Positions 31,944 to 41,735 of a stretch of 64,000 bases of DNA are shown here, in pieces. Under the pieces are notes generated by a model. That model saw only the letters and a program-made list of their open reading frames with translations. It was not told the origin of the DNA and made no database searches. The stretch's first letter is position 1; every line of letters starts with the position of its first letter. The translations under genes were made by a program, and so were the position numbers. The stretch comes from Megalonaias nervosa (taxonomy: Eukaryota; Mollusca; Bivalvia; Unionida; Unionidae), in the NCBI GenBank assembly GCA_016617855.1, contig JAECUM010012858.1, positions 1 through 64,000 on the forward strand, given 5' to 3'.

Positions 31944-33331
31944 CTAAATTAACGCTTGCATATTTTCTACTGGAGCATCAACGACTCTCATGCGACCATC
32001 AGCACCTTCAAGTAGCATTGTTTTATCGCTGAGTATAACGGCGATTGCTCTGTAATTAGCAATAACTCCTCGCGTCACACGAGCTCAAAAATATATATCA
32101 ACGACGGACTGTCTAAACAAATCCAAATGTTCCAGTGAAAAGTAACAAATCGGGTACAGCGTTGTAAAATCTAGCTGTGATATTTGTAAACCAGTATCGA
32201 TATTTTGATCACGTCCCATAAACGACATCAATCGATGATATGCACGCGCCACATGGTTTTGCTCGAAATTCAACAAAGTATTCTCCGATGGTTCTTGATG
32301 TCCATTTATTCTCAATGAAACCTCGGAAACACTGAGTTTGTCAAATATCATTATACTACGCGTTTGATCATTTACTCGTGCAGCATCTTGAAGCGCAACA
32401 AATATATGTCGCGGCGCAAAGATACCATGTTGTGATGCTATCTGCCACGTAAATAAACCATTAATTGTGCTTTGAACAGCATCTGTGGTTGTTGTTAACC
32501 ATGACAGCATCGACTCACCGCCGTTGTCCATGAAAGAAAGTAGCCGCTGTTCTTCAAGTATCGCTGGAGTCATTACTGGCATCCACAATGAAAGCTTGGT
32601 CAGAATTACCTTATCAGCATCACCGGCGGGTCGCCATATTGCATCATCGTCGGCTGCTTTTCTACCAGTACAATTGTATGTTTGGCTCCGAAAATAATTT
32701 TTCTAACGTGTCTGCAGAATCCAAAAATATGTGATAGTGGAATCGCGTAAGAAAATCTTCTGCTTCCACCCTGCAACATTGCTCGACGTGATCTAAATCC
32801 TAAGTTGAAATTTGGATCGACATTAATAATCATACTCTGCACATCCGCGTTGGCATTTCTAGCAAAGTTCATTGGTCGTCCTATTTCATACTGGGTGTAT
32901 TCAGGATGATCAGAAGTATCCTTGGTAAACATCACTGATGGACCAGCTGATCTTGAATAATCGTCGCTGTATCTTGCAAGGCCAAGTATCGTCGTGGCAA
33001 CGTCAACATCTTTTTGAATCGATTCAATATTTCTTCCGTCGATCATGTACGTGGCACTGTCGAACAACGCTATGATGCCATTATTAACAAAACCAACACT
33101 AATATCAGCTCCGTATTCAGTATTATCTGTTTTTAAAACTTCACCTTCTACTTCGATGAATGCTTCAGCGGGTAAGAAATATCTACTTGTATCTTGAACT
33201 TGTAATTCGATTCGTCCACGCTGATTTGGCTGTCGTGCGTCGTAAGAATAATATTGATAATCACGTACAGATTCATCTTTGAGAACTGGCGCATCCGTGT
33301 CAAATGCGGGATCAGGTACACGTTTGAACAT
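31944..33331 (-). pseudogene. Major capsid protein, broken (element B)
   Basis: ATG 33331 (MFKRVPDPAFDTDAPV) leads an open frame to 32606. A frame slip near 32600 passes to 32588-32085, where a TGA interrupts. The same frame then continues through AIAVILSDKTMLLEG to a stop at 31944. Full length would equal A's 464 residues within a few. Shared segments include DYQYYSYDAR, NNGIIALFDSATYMIDGR and FMGRDQNIDTGLQIS. Confidence 0.75.
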
Positions 33332-33344
33332 ATTATGTTATTGG

Positions 33345-33848
33345 TCATCCTCTAATACGAAGACCACTTCCTGCCATCAGACTTCCTGCTACGTTTTTTT
33401 CCTTTTCATCGGCTAACTCTGCTAGTTTTTGATTTGCGGCTTGATTTATTATTTTACTAACACTTGCAGGCATCACTTCAGTGCTGGGTAATTTTACTGG
33501 TGGGGGTCGGACTATTTGTGGTCTGCGTACTAATCGTAATAATCTATCCTTGATTGCAGAAAATGGTTTACTAGTAGCGTCACCAGCAGCGCTAATACCT
33601 TTTTCACGAATAATTTCAATTGCTTTCATTCCTAGTTGCTTTGCGATTGGTATTGCTTTTGGGGCTATTCTTCTAAATAAAACCTGAATGACATCACCAA
33701 ATCCATCTCGTAAAATGTCCTGTATACAGGTAATCTTGAATTTACCACCCTGACCATAGTTGGTCCACGCTGAGCAACATGTATGATCATCTATTATAAT
33801 AATTATATCTAACTGTTTAATCACTGTGATAATCATCGGCGATTTCAT
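33345..33848 (-). CDS. Putative minor capsid/pVI-like protein (element B)
   Basis: Open from ATG 33848 (MKSPMIITVIKQL) to 33345, about 167 residues. RDGFGDVIQVLFRRIAPKAI and the following Lys/Ala helices match A, and the C-terminus GSLMAGSGLRIRG is intact. A short region (DDHTCCSAWTNYGQGG) departs from A between matching blocks, which may mark two compensating frame slips. It overlaps the upstream gene by 32 bases. Confidence 0.55.
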   Translation of the reverse strand: MKSPMIITVIKQLDIIIIIDDHTCCSAWTNYGQGGKFKITCIQDILRDGFGDVIQVLFRRIAPKAIPIAKQLGMKAIEIIREKGISAAGDATSKPFSAIKDRLLRLVRRPQIVRPPPVKLPSTEVMPASVSKIINQAANQKLAELADEKEKNVAGSLMAGSGLRIRG

Positions 33849-35072
33849 TAATGAGGGACCGATATACGCCAACGTCCATAATACCTCCTGTAAATAATCG
33901 TTGACAAATTAATGAGATTTCGTTGATAATTTCAGGAGAATTATTACCAGCTCGTTTTCCACCGATTAAAATTTCTAATCTATCTACGTCGGCAAGGATA
34001 TTACCGGGATAAGTAACAAGGCCACTTCCTAGAGTATTAATACCAATTCCAGTTGCACCTTTATCAGTATCACTTTTATCGGGACTTAATAAATAATCAA
34101 GGATATCTGAGGATCCTTCTGGGGAATAAAATACTTCATCACTGGATTGTGAAGTAGATAATGATTTTCGTGGTTGTGGTGATAATAATTGTTGTTGCTG
34201 TTGTCGTTGTTCTATTGATGATAGTCGTTGTCGTCGTTGTTGTGTTCGTTGTTCTAATTCCTCTTGTTGTTGTCGTTGTTCTATTGATGATAGTCGTTGT
34301 CGTCGTTGTTGTGTTCGTTGTTCTAATTCCTCTTGTTGTTGTTGTACTCGCTGTTTCGGAGGCAGCGATAATGATGATGATAATAGTTGTTGTTGTCGTT
34401 GTTCTCGTTGTTGTTGTTGTTCTATTTCTTTTTGTCGTTGTTGTAATGTTGGTAATTGTATAAATGAAATATAATTATCTATTGCATGAATATATTCCAT
34501 AAATCTTGGATCGCTGTTTCGAGCTTGATCAGCTTTGTAGTATATGCGAAATATCCATTTGTACCAAATTTCGCAACCTATAGTATCATCGGCGTGTTCA
34601 GGTTTTAACAATTTTTCTCGATTATCGTAACCTCTCACAGCAACCATAGCTAATTGTTTAATACTTTTGATTTTTCTGATATTATTAACAACATCTTCGA
34701 CAAATTTATCAGCCAAAGTAACCCTAGATCGTACTTCTGATTCTTGTTGAGTATCATCTTCCGCTTGATCTGTTTCTCGAGTTGGCTGAACCTCAGCTAT
34801 TTTCTCCGGAAGTTCTGGTAGAATTTTTTTGGGTCTTTTTAGTTCGCTCCGCTATTTTTTCAGTTGATTCAGCGGTCTTTTTCAACACAGGAAGAATACC
34901 TTCAGTAGTCTTCGAGATAGGTTTAAATAATTGCTCTGCGGATTCTGTAAATTCTTCTTGTGTTTGCTGACTCTCTTGTAATTTTTGTTTAACACTTATG
35001 AAGCGGAAGATATTTCTGTATCGCTTCTAGTCGCTCTAGAGCTAATCTTGCTGAATGAGCTTCACTAATCAT
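33817..35072 (-). pseudogene. TIR-proximal Q-rich protein with HSARL motif (element B)
   Basis: ATG 35072 gives MISEAHSARLALERLEAIQK, and a frameshift ends this piece at 34989. Decayed coding sequence continues to 34720, and the main open part runs 34716-33817. It contains a WYKWIFRIYY segment, long Q/R-rich repeats (a perfect-looking duplicated unit SSIEQRQQQEELEQRTQQRR), a Ser/Asp-rich linker, and the conserved end DVDRLEILIGGKRAG..VYRSLINEI. The homologue in A is broken at different places. Confidence 0.65.
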
Positions 35073-35096
35073 TATTGATATAATAATGAACGATCT

Positions 35097-35301
35097 TTTT
35101 AAATCAACAGCAGCAGGGAGGGTGAGACCACATGTATGTGATTTTTTTTGGTTCCATTTTTCAAAAATAAAGGCTCTATGGAACTGTTTATGTTCGTAGT
35201 CCCTTTGTTTCAAACATAATCTTTTTTAGCCCTTGTAGGAACTCTTATTTTTCAAAAATAAAGGCTCTACAAAAAGTGGTCTGTTCACCCTCCCTGTTGC
35301 T
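35097..35301. repeat. Right TIR of element B
   Basis: Reverse complement of 19400-19608 with few differences. The outer end reads AGCAACAGGGAGGGTGAAC on the minus strand. It is followed on the plus strand by AAACG, the target duplication, and then by the remainder of A's right TIR. Confidence 0.87.
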
Positions 35302-35607
35302 AAACGAACAAGCGCGTCAACTCAATTTGTCGGTTAAAGATTTAGTTTGACGTCATTTTTAACATTCGTAGGAAGCCTTATTTTCGTGAACGGACCTGGT
35401 CTATTCACTTTTCTGCTGCTAGCGTCATCATGATTATATTTTTATTTTTTTTTAACATTCGTAGGAAGCTTTATTTTCATGAACGGACCTGGTCTGTTCA
35501 CTTCTCTACTGCTAGCGTCATCATGATTATAATTTTTTTTTTTTTTACTCTCCGTAGGAAGCCTTATTTTAGTGAACGGACCTCGTCTGTTCACCCTCCC
35601 TGCTGCT
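35302..35607. repeat. Outer part of the right TIR of element A
   Basis: On the minus strand three tandem units of about 90 bp start with AGCAGCAG or AGCAGTAG and contain CAGACSAGGTCCGTTCA, like the left TIR. It ends in TGCTGCT at 35607, followed by CAAAA (35608-35612), the duplication also found at 4394-4398. Confidence 0.82.
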
Positions 35608-35612
35608 CAAAA

Positions 35613-35641
35613 ATTGCGTGATGTCATATGTGCATGACCCC
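35613..35641. repeat. Right terminal inverted repeat of element T
   Basis: Matches the reverse complement of 716-744 in 27 of 29 bases. Only about 34 bases of element T lie to the right of Polinton A, so A landed close to T's right end. Confidence 0.65.
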
Positions 35642-35729
35642 TTTGCACACATGTACATAAAAATTACATCGCTTGTTAAATCCACATGAGAGGACAATTT
35701 GTAGTAATCATTTTTTCCTTTGCTTGATT

Positions 35730-36040
35730 CGACACGGTACATATCGGAAGCAGACGGCGTAATATTTTTCTTCCACGTACATACATGCGTAGTCGTGCGT
35801 CCATTCCTTCGCTGAAAATGGGCTTGTCCAGGAACTGGAAATGTTCGGCGAATAGGGTCGTCTTTTACTCTGAAAACTTCCGTTTGGTAATGAAACACGC
35901 AGATGATAACGGTGTTAGCCCCGGGTCATAATCAGGTTTGGAATTATATATCAATATCAATGACTAAGTTCTGTGCATCTTTTATCTCATTTATGCTTTT
36001 CATCTGTTTAAATCAGTAGTGGGGTATAAACAAACGAGAA
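35730..36040. repeat. Right-end fragment of transposon family X
   Basis: Similar to 47515-47800 in the same orientation (GGACTTGTCCAGGAACTGGAAAT-like and GGGGTAYAAACAAACG landmarks, GAAACRCGCAGA). Probably the right end of an older copy whose left end is near 290-600. The following bases 36041-36460 show nothing recognisable. Confidence 0.5.
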
Positions 36041-37152
36041 GATGTATTCGACCGCGAAGACATAGGGGTTCGTTACAAAGGAAGTTCAGAGTATCGGCCA
36101 ATGGTAGAGAAAGGAAGCAGGGTTCCAATCTGTGAGAATAAAACAGTGTTACCGGTTGGACCCCAATCCCCATGGGTACTCTTAATTTCATTTGCTACGA
36201 GCCCGAGTGCGCGAGCAGTCTTGTGTTTTACACTGAAAACTTCCGTTTAGTTGGACACGTGAAGAAGGCGGTGTTATGATAATGTCATAAAAATAAAATG
36301 CAGACGAAAAAATTTATGATCTCAGTGGAGTTTCGTAATAGTAGCCAGGTACTAAATTGTGCAAAGAAAAGAGAACTTCTGACCTATCGTTGCAAAGAAC
36401 AGAACAGTATGAATTTGTTTTGAACTAGTGCTTTGGTACCGCGAAACATTTTGTACTGCGGTATTTCCACAGGTACTTGATTCCGGGGTAAAAGTCTGAC
36501 TATACATCCCCGTTTGTTTGTACCCCTAATCGATTTCAGAAACGAAAATTATAAACAAGATCAGAAATGCAAAGAACTACTCAGTTCATTCATTGATTTA
36601 TCATTTCTAACCTGACTGCCACCAGGGTGGCCATAAAACCGTCAATGTCTGCGCGTTTCATGCTTAACGGAAGTTTACATACTAACACGACGCCATATTA
36701 CAAACGCTATAGGCAAGTCTGTTTTTCTCAAATAGAGTGACGTCATTACTCCTATTCAGTTACTCCCGGATACTTCCTTCAATTACGGTAAGGTTGAAAG
36801 TTACATTCCTTTGCTTACTGGTTGTTAAAGCAGTAGCATAAGAAAAGGGGGATAGTAAACCAAGCACATAAAAATCTTATTATTTTCACATTTTGAGGGT
36901 AAAAACCCCAGCATTTTACATTTTTTACCTAATTTCCCTAAAAAAACTTCAGTTTTTCCCTATAGCGCTTTACAGGTGAAATGGAGACTTCTATGGTAAA
37001 ATATAAGCAAGAAATAAAGCAGCAGAAAAATAAAAGGTTGTTAGTAAACCATCTAAGCAGCTTTGGGCGAGCTTCAATTTTGAACACACAGCTGCGCTAT
37101 TAATAAATATGAAACAACAATAAACTATTAAAGCAAAATAATATTATAAAAA

Positions 37153-37587
37153 ATGCGTGAGGACAGACTTAGCATCGACGCACACTGTTCATCGGGAGAG
37201 CCTTATATATCAAAGAAAACTTTTAAAACAAAATCCGGAGAAGTTCTTCCTGCTGTTTGTGTAAAAGTATATGCGTTTAACTTAACAAGAAAAACTATGG
37301 TCAAGTTTGATTCAATAACTTATGCATCATTTGGCTTGCAAGTAGATAAAAAGAAGATTTACACATATAATTGCATCTATAGATCGGATGGGACATACTG
37401 GGTGTGTTATAAAATAAGAAATCCTGAGGATGAGGAAACATTAATGAGATTAATGAACGATCCAAATGTGGATATTTATACCCACATGATGAATAAACTA
37501 TCTCATGAGCAGAGATTTATAATAAAGGAGCAAGAAAAAGTGGAACAAGTTGATAAATTTCTTATAAATAAGCGAATGATTGAATAA
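37153..37587 (+). CDS. Unknown 144-residue protein, left copy (element C)
   Basis: Starts MREDRLSIDAHCSSGEPYIS and ends FLINKRMIE. It is mixed alpha/beta, with a beta-rich first half and a charged helical end (EQRFIIKEQEKVEQVDKFL). I recognise no family. It is identical in predicted protein to the copy in the right arm (45976-46410). First gene inside the terminus, followed by the small HSARL gene 42 bases later on the same strand. Confidence 0.6.
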   Translation: MREDRLSIDAHCSSGEPYISKKTFKTKSGEVLPAVCVKVYAFNLTRKTMVKFDSITYASFGLQVDKKKIYTYNCIYRSDGTYWVCYKIRNPEDEETLMRLMNDPNVDIYTHMMNKLSHEQRFIIKEQEKVEQVDKFLINKRMIE

Positions 37588-37629
37588 TAAACCAAATTTG
37601 AATGGCATAATTATTTATGCTATAGAAAA

Positions 37630-37890
37630 ATGCCTTCCAAATCAAGATCTAAATCAAGCTTTAACACGCAGAGTAAACCAGTAAAGGCTGAAACTGGAAT
37701 TGGAGAACCGCACTCGGCTAGATTAGCTCGAGAGCGAGTAGAGGCGATTAAAACATATTTACCTGCTCATGATGCTGTTAAGCAACAGTTGCAGGACAGG
37801 CAGGATAAGCTAAATGATAAAAGAGAAAAAATGCAATCATTTAGTAATGCTTTTGCAACAGCTATGTATGATTCGTTTTATGGAAAATAA
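37630..37890 (+). CDS. Small HSARL-motif protein, left copy (element C)
   Basis: Eighty-six residues: a basic Ser/Lys-rich head (MPSKSRSKSSFNTQSKPVK), then GEPHSARLARERVEAIKTYL and DAVKQQLQDRQDKLNDKREK, and a short tail. The motif is almost the same as the N-terminus of the much longer TIR-proximal proteins of A and B, so it is a module found on its own here. Identical copy at 45673-45933. Function unknown; its constant place beside the terminus is the main clue. Confidence 0.65.
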   Translation: MPSKSRSKSSFNTQSKPVKAETGIGEPHSARLARERVEAIKTYLPAHDAVKQQLQDRQDKLNDKREKMQSFSNAFATAMYDSFYGK

Positions 37891-38065
37891 GAAAAAGGGT
37901 TAAAACTTAATAACCTTATATTTTTCTAGAGCAGATGAGATACTGTTTACTTTTCAGAAGACTACCAAGCTTGTTAAATAGATCAGGAAAAAAATAATGG
38001 AATTATTATCCAGCATTGAACCTTCCATAGTGAATTTGACCACTACATAATAACGATTAATTTAA

Positions 38066-40199
38066 TTAACTGCGGATAGTCTTATAATACCCAATAGCAA
38101 ATGTATTAATTCCATCGCTACAATAACGTTTATCATCAAAGTTAGTTAAACCTTGCTTTATAATTCTGTCTGTTCTTAATTGATGCTTGCTTGATCGTAT
38201 TGTGTGCATTTCAGCGGTGTGCGTTTCATTATTGAACAGCACATTTACATAATCGCTGTGTTTTATATTATTTTTTACCACCGATTTCTTAACACCTTTT
38301 AACTTTTTTAACTCTTTATTATCTGCTGTCTTCAACGAGTACATCTTGCTTCTCAATCCTACAAATTCGATAACTGGTCTGAAACAAAACTCATCTTTCA
38401 TCTTACCCATAACCTTTTTATTACTAGGGTCGTGGAACGGACTTTCTCGTGGGGCATCGGAAAGATCAAACTCATTTCTGTAATTATAAACATCTTGATA
38501 GACGTCTTCGGAAGGAATATGATAAACGAGCGAATCAGTGTCAGTGAATAACAACTTCGCATCTGGCCAAATCTTTTTGTAAAGTTGTAGTGGAAATCAT
38601 ACATCAGCCACTTTGATGTCTCCAAAACTGTAGCACCGACGAATATTGGTTTGTTAAGAACTAGATTTGTTTTACATTTTTTTACTAGACATAAATTTTC
38701 ACTTATGCTTAACAAGCCAGTGAATTTATCTGATGCAACTAATTTGCTACAACGCTTCTGGTTGTTAACGATTTCAATATCTACACGATTACGAATATTC
38801 TCTATGGTCTTTCCAAATACCGAGTTGTTCATGAGCTTGAAGAAATACCTTTTCAAAGTCTGTTGTTGCTTTTGTCCTCATGTCATTATTAAATTTGATA
38901 TAATCTGCCATCCAACGAGATTGCTTAACACGTAATATTCGGTGAATCTTGACTAACTTTAACCCATGGTCGAGTGCTTGTTTGAGGTTTCTCCAATGAC
39001 ATACATAATTACGTTTATTCATCAAGTTTGGTACTAATTTTTCTACTACGCATGGTTTTCCAATGCGATTTTTTAGCTGTTCTTTTGATAACATTGAATC
39101 TATGATTATCATTTTTTCTGGTAGAAATGGATAATCATTATGTAAATCATGTAGTTCTACAGGATAATCAACATCAACTTCTAGAAAGTAACTGTGATCA
39201 GATTCTGATAAATCTAACGTTAGCTTCTTAGTGTCCTTGATAAAGTCCGATTCGCTTACCCAGCGATCACAAGCATATGGCACTGATTGAGACATCGCCC
39301 AGTTATAAAGTGCGTTCTTATCTAAGTATAAAATATAACTCGAGGGTTTATTTTGATCAAAGTCTTTAAGATATTTGTTATTAGCTCGAGCGTATTTATT
39401 GCTTATGACGCTGATACCGCCACGAATACTTTTCTCAATAAAATGATACATGTTAATATTGCCATCAGTTATAAGTTCAACTTCAGCTCCTGTTAACTTG
39501 TACAACGCATCCCAGCTCAATCCTGGACTTGAGAAATACCACGATGGATCGAGTTTATACTTATTTATGCTGGTTCTCCGAAAACTCTGAAATATATCAT
39601 CAAGTAAAAGAACGTCCTGTACTAGATAAACATCCATATAGTCGCCGATTGTTTTACAACCAAATCTATCCCAGACATTTAATGCATGCTTATATTCTTC
39701 ATCATTAATATGTTCACCAGACAGTTGTGAATAAAATTTATCTTTATCAGGTAAAGATGTTTCATCGAGGCGACTTATTCCATCGATATACTCATAAGGC
39801 AAAATACCTTTCTTTTTCATCAAATCTACATCATCACCAAAATGTTCTGTTAATGAAGTAAAGTCGCTACAGTTTCTCGCAAGCGCATCTAATGAACTAG
39901 CCATAAATTGCATGCTGTTGATAAATGTTAGAGGACCAAATGAGACTGACATAAATTTTTCAGTATTGTTCGGAATCGCATTTATCCTCCTACCTTTACA
40001 TAATTCTATAACACCAGGATGCCCAAGTGCATTAATAATAAAATGTCCATCATATCCACGAAAATTATGAGCTACACAGGGAATGAACTTAACAATGTGA
40101 AATTGATATTTACAAATAGCATGAGATGCTCCAGCGTAATTACCAGTAATATAACAATAATCTTTAACCTTAGGGAACTGCAGATCAAAAGGTCTTTCT
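38066..40199 (-). pseudogene. Truncated protein-primed DNA polymerase B, left-arm copy (element C)
   Basis: The C-terminal two thirds of the polymerase, cut at the arm boundary. Upstream, non-homologous codons (to 40315) are joined in frame by chance. Exo II AHNFRGYDGHFI, Exo III YMDVYLVQDVL, motif A YLDKNALYNWAM, motif B MNNSVFGKT and motif C FTDTDSLVYHI are present. It has the same two frame slips, before motif B and before motif C, as the right-arm copy. Lacking the N-terminus, it cannot be functional. Confidence 0.85.
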
Positions 40200-40323
40200 C
40201 CAATATGATGCTGCAGTATGCTATAAATAATAATAATAATAATCTTGTTATCAGCAATTTCATTGATTCCTTGTAATATTTTATTATTATTTTTTTCTTC
40301 TGCTACTTTCAACAATTTTATTA
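40200..40323. other. Junction between left arm and loop (element C)
   Basis: An AT-rich joint of about 120 bases with an ATT/AAT trinucleotide run and a TTATTATTTTTTTCTTCTGCT segment that recurs near 40868 in the loop. The short repeat next to the breakpoint could have guided the fold-back or strand-switch event. Confidence 0.45.
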
Positions 40324-40833
40324 TTATTTTAACATCTTTACTAATTTATAACATATAATAGAAAATCCTATCAGGCCTAGACATAAACATATTTTATCTA
40401 GGACATTATTATTTGATTTTACTTTATGATCAGTACCTATTTTACTGATTGATGGGCAATAATTGAATATTTTAGATTCATGTAATATTATCCAATCAAC
40501 AATATTTTTAGCTTTTATTTCATTGTTGTAAAGAGGTCGATTGAAAATCATTTCTATTTCTGATCTTGTTTTACTCATTAAATAGACCCGATGATAGAAT
40601 TCCTGTAAAAATACCTCATATATCTTTATTATTGTCTCATTCGTTAGATTTGATGTTGTATTTATAAACGGAACAACTTTGTCATTAACAAGTTTGAATG
40701 TTATAAAAGAATGTAGTGGTGGCAAAAAATACCTTTTCCTTCCCTGTCCTCGAATCAATATATTATAAAAATAATTATTTTTTCCTTTATGATTATGAAT
40801 AATATTAAGCACTTTTATGTCATTAAAATTCAT
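40324..40833 (-). CDS. Unknown protein with C-terminal membrane segment (element C loop)
   Basis: 169 residues. The N-terminal 120 (MNFNDIKVLNIIHNHKGKNN.., KRYFLPPLHSFITFKLVNDK, IEMIFNRPL) are clearly related to the next gene. The C-terminus is a hydrophobic anchor (ICLCLGLIGFSIICYKLV). No known family. Tandem with its paralogue, 38 bases apart, same strand. Confidence 0.6.
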   Translation of the reverse strand: MNFNDIKVLNIIHNHKGKNNYFYNILIRGQGRKRYFLPPLHSFITFKLVNDKVVPFINTTSNLTNETIIKIYEVFLQEFYHRVYLMSKTRSEIEMIFNRPLYNNEIKAKNIVDWIILHESKIFNYCPSISKIGTDHKVKSNNNVLDKICLCLGLIGFSIICYKLVKMLK

Positions 40834-40871
40834 ACTATGATGTTAACAGAAAAATTAAATCAATTTTATCA

Positions 40872-41300
40872 TTATTTTTTTCTTCTGCTATTTGCTAATT
40901 TTCCACCGCTAATTTGATTGTTATTGGTTGTTTTAGCGGTATTGCATAACATTAAATCATCGACGACCTTCTTAGCTTTTTCCTCCTCCTGAGAAAGAGG
41001 TCTGCCAAGAAGTTGTTCTATTTCACGAACAGACTTACATAATAAGTTAAATCGAATATTAAATATTTCTGTAAACTCGTCAACAATCTTGATCAATGAA
41101 AATGTTGTTAGATCAGTTACTCTACCAATATATGGAATAATTTTATTATCAACGATTTTAAATGTTAATTGAGAATCGGGTGGTGGCATGAAATATTTCT
41201 CACCGTTTGGTCCGTGAATCAATGCATCTTGAAAATAATTATCTTTACCATCATGCTTGTTGAGGATATTAAGCGCTATTAAATCGTTCACAGAGGCCAT
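40872..41300 (-). CDS. Unknown soluble paralogue (element C loop)
   Basis: 142 residues: NDLIALNILNKHDGKDNYF, EKYFMPPPDSQLTFKIVDNK, VREIEQLLGRPLSQEEEKAKK, and a basic tail (GGKLANSRRKK) in place of the membrane segment of its neighbour. A tandem duplication followed by divergence of the C-termini is the simplest reading. Confidence 0.6.
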   Translation of the reverse strand: MASVNDLIALNILNKHDGKDNYFQDALIHGPNGEKYFMPPPDSQLTFKIVDNKIIPYIGRVTDLTTFSLIKIVDEFTEIFNIRFNLLCKSVREIEQLLGRPLSQEEEKAKKVVDDLMLCNTAKTTNNNQISGGKLANSRRKK

Positions 41301-41327
41301 CTTATTTATTATTGTTTTGATTAAATC

Positions 41328-41639
41328 TTAAGTATTAAACCACCAACATAAAATCTTCAATCGTTGGAGGGTTTTCTTTTTTTTTATCAAGTATTTTGGT
41401 GATCTCGTCTTGTAATAGTATAAAATTGATCGATAATTGCTGCCACCACATTTTGTGCAAAGATCAGATTTACCTCGCGTTCCAGCACCACAGCTCAAGC
41501 ATGGTTTAGGACCTTTAGAACCTTTTTTAATAATTTGTTTATGTAGTCCGCAATATTCGTCATAACAACGTTTGTTACAAACCTCATATGCTCCTTGAGG
41601 ATAATACTTGCAGTGGTTCTGTCCCATCGGAAATGGCAT
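41328..41639 (-). CDS. Double zinc-ribbon protein (element C loop)
   Basis: 103 residues with HCKYYPQGAYEVCNKRCYDEYCGLH (given in part: CNKRCYDEYCGLH) and KPCLSCGAGTRGKSDLCTKCGG, then a basic tail. Orthologous in layout to 13745-14089 and 26371-26658. Here it is divergent from the polymerase gene (starts 97 bases apart), mirroring its position beside the polymerase-helicase in A and B. Confidence 0.7.
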   Translation of the reverse strand: MPFPMGQNHCKYYPQGAYEVCNKRCYDEYCGLHKQIIKKGSKGPKPCLSCGAGTRGKSDLCTKCGGSNYRSILYYYKTRSPKYLIKKKKTLQRLKILCWWFNT

Positions 41640-41735
41640 GATATATAAATTAAGCAGATATTTTATATTTAATTATATTTATATTTTATGAAAAATGAAT
41701 TAGATTAATTTTATGTAAAATTATATCATATAATC

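Larger units (their letters stand above)
19400..35301. mobile_element. Polinton/Maverick-like element B, nested in A's right TIR
   Basis: A 15.9-kb element with about 205-bp TIRs, flanked by AAACG on both sides (19395-19399 and 35302-35306). Its gene order equals that of A but is inverted: ATPase at the left, capsid genes toward the right end. Similarity to A is clear at the protein level in every shared gene but far from identical, so A and B are relatives rather than copies made in place. It differs from A in carrying two HNH nuclease domains and a single fibre repeat. Many genes are broken. Confidence 0.88.
4399..35607. mobile_element. Polinton/Maverick-like element A, interrupted by element B
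   Basis: TIRs at 4399-4721 and 35302-35607 (its innermost part displaced to 19358-19399) begin AGCAGCAGGGAG and are flanked by CAAAA on both sides (6 bp, CAAAAA, if the first A is counted in the duplication). Own length without B is about 15.3 kb, typical of Polintons. The gene set includes a jelly-roll capsid, adenain-like protease, packaging ATPase and retroviral integrase. Several genes carry stops or frameshifts and one holds a SINE, so the copy is dead. The outer flanks on both sides belong to the same DDE transposon, showing that A inserted there. Confidence 0.85.
36832..40199. repeat. Left arm of the element C inverted repeat
   Basis: Reverse complement of 43365-46731. The few differences I could see are all transitions: the fifth-to-sixth terminal base (C versus T) and four codon changes in the polymerase segment. 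Homology ends abruptly at GGTCTTTC (40199), inside the polymerase sequence CERPFDLQF, where unrelated sequence begins. Confidence 0.88.

Noticed and set aside
4399..35607. A single 31-kb palindromic Polinton dimer
   Set aside because: The two halves look like an inverted duplication at first sight, but B has its own matched TIRs and a target duplication, and the right TIR of A is split around it. Protein divergence between the halves is also too high for a recent palindrome.
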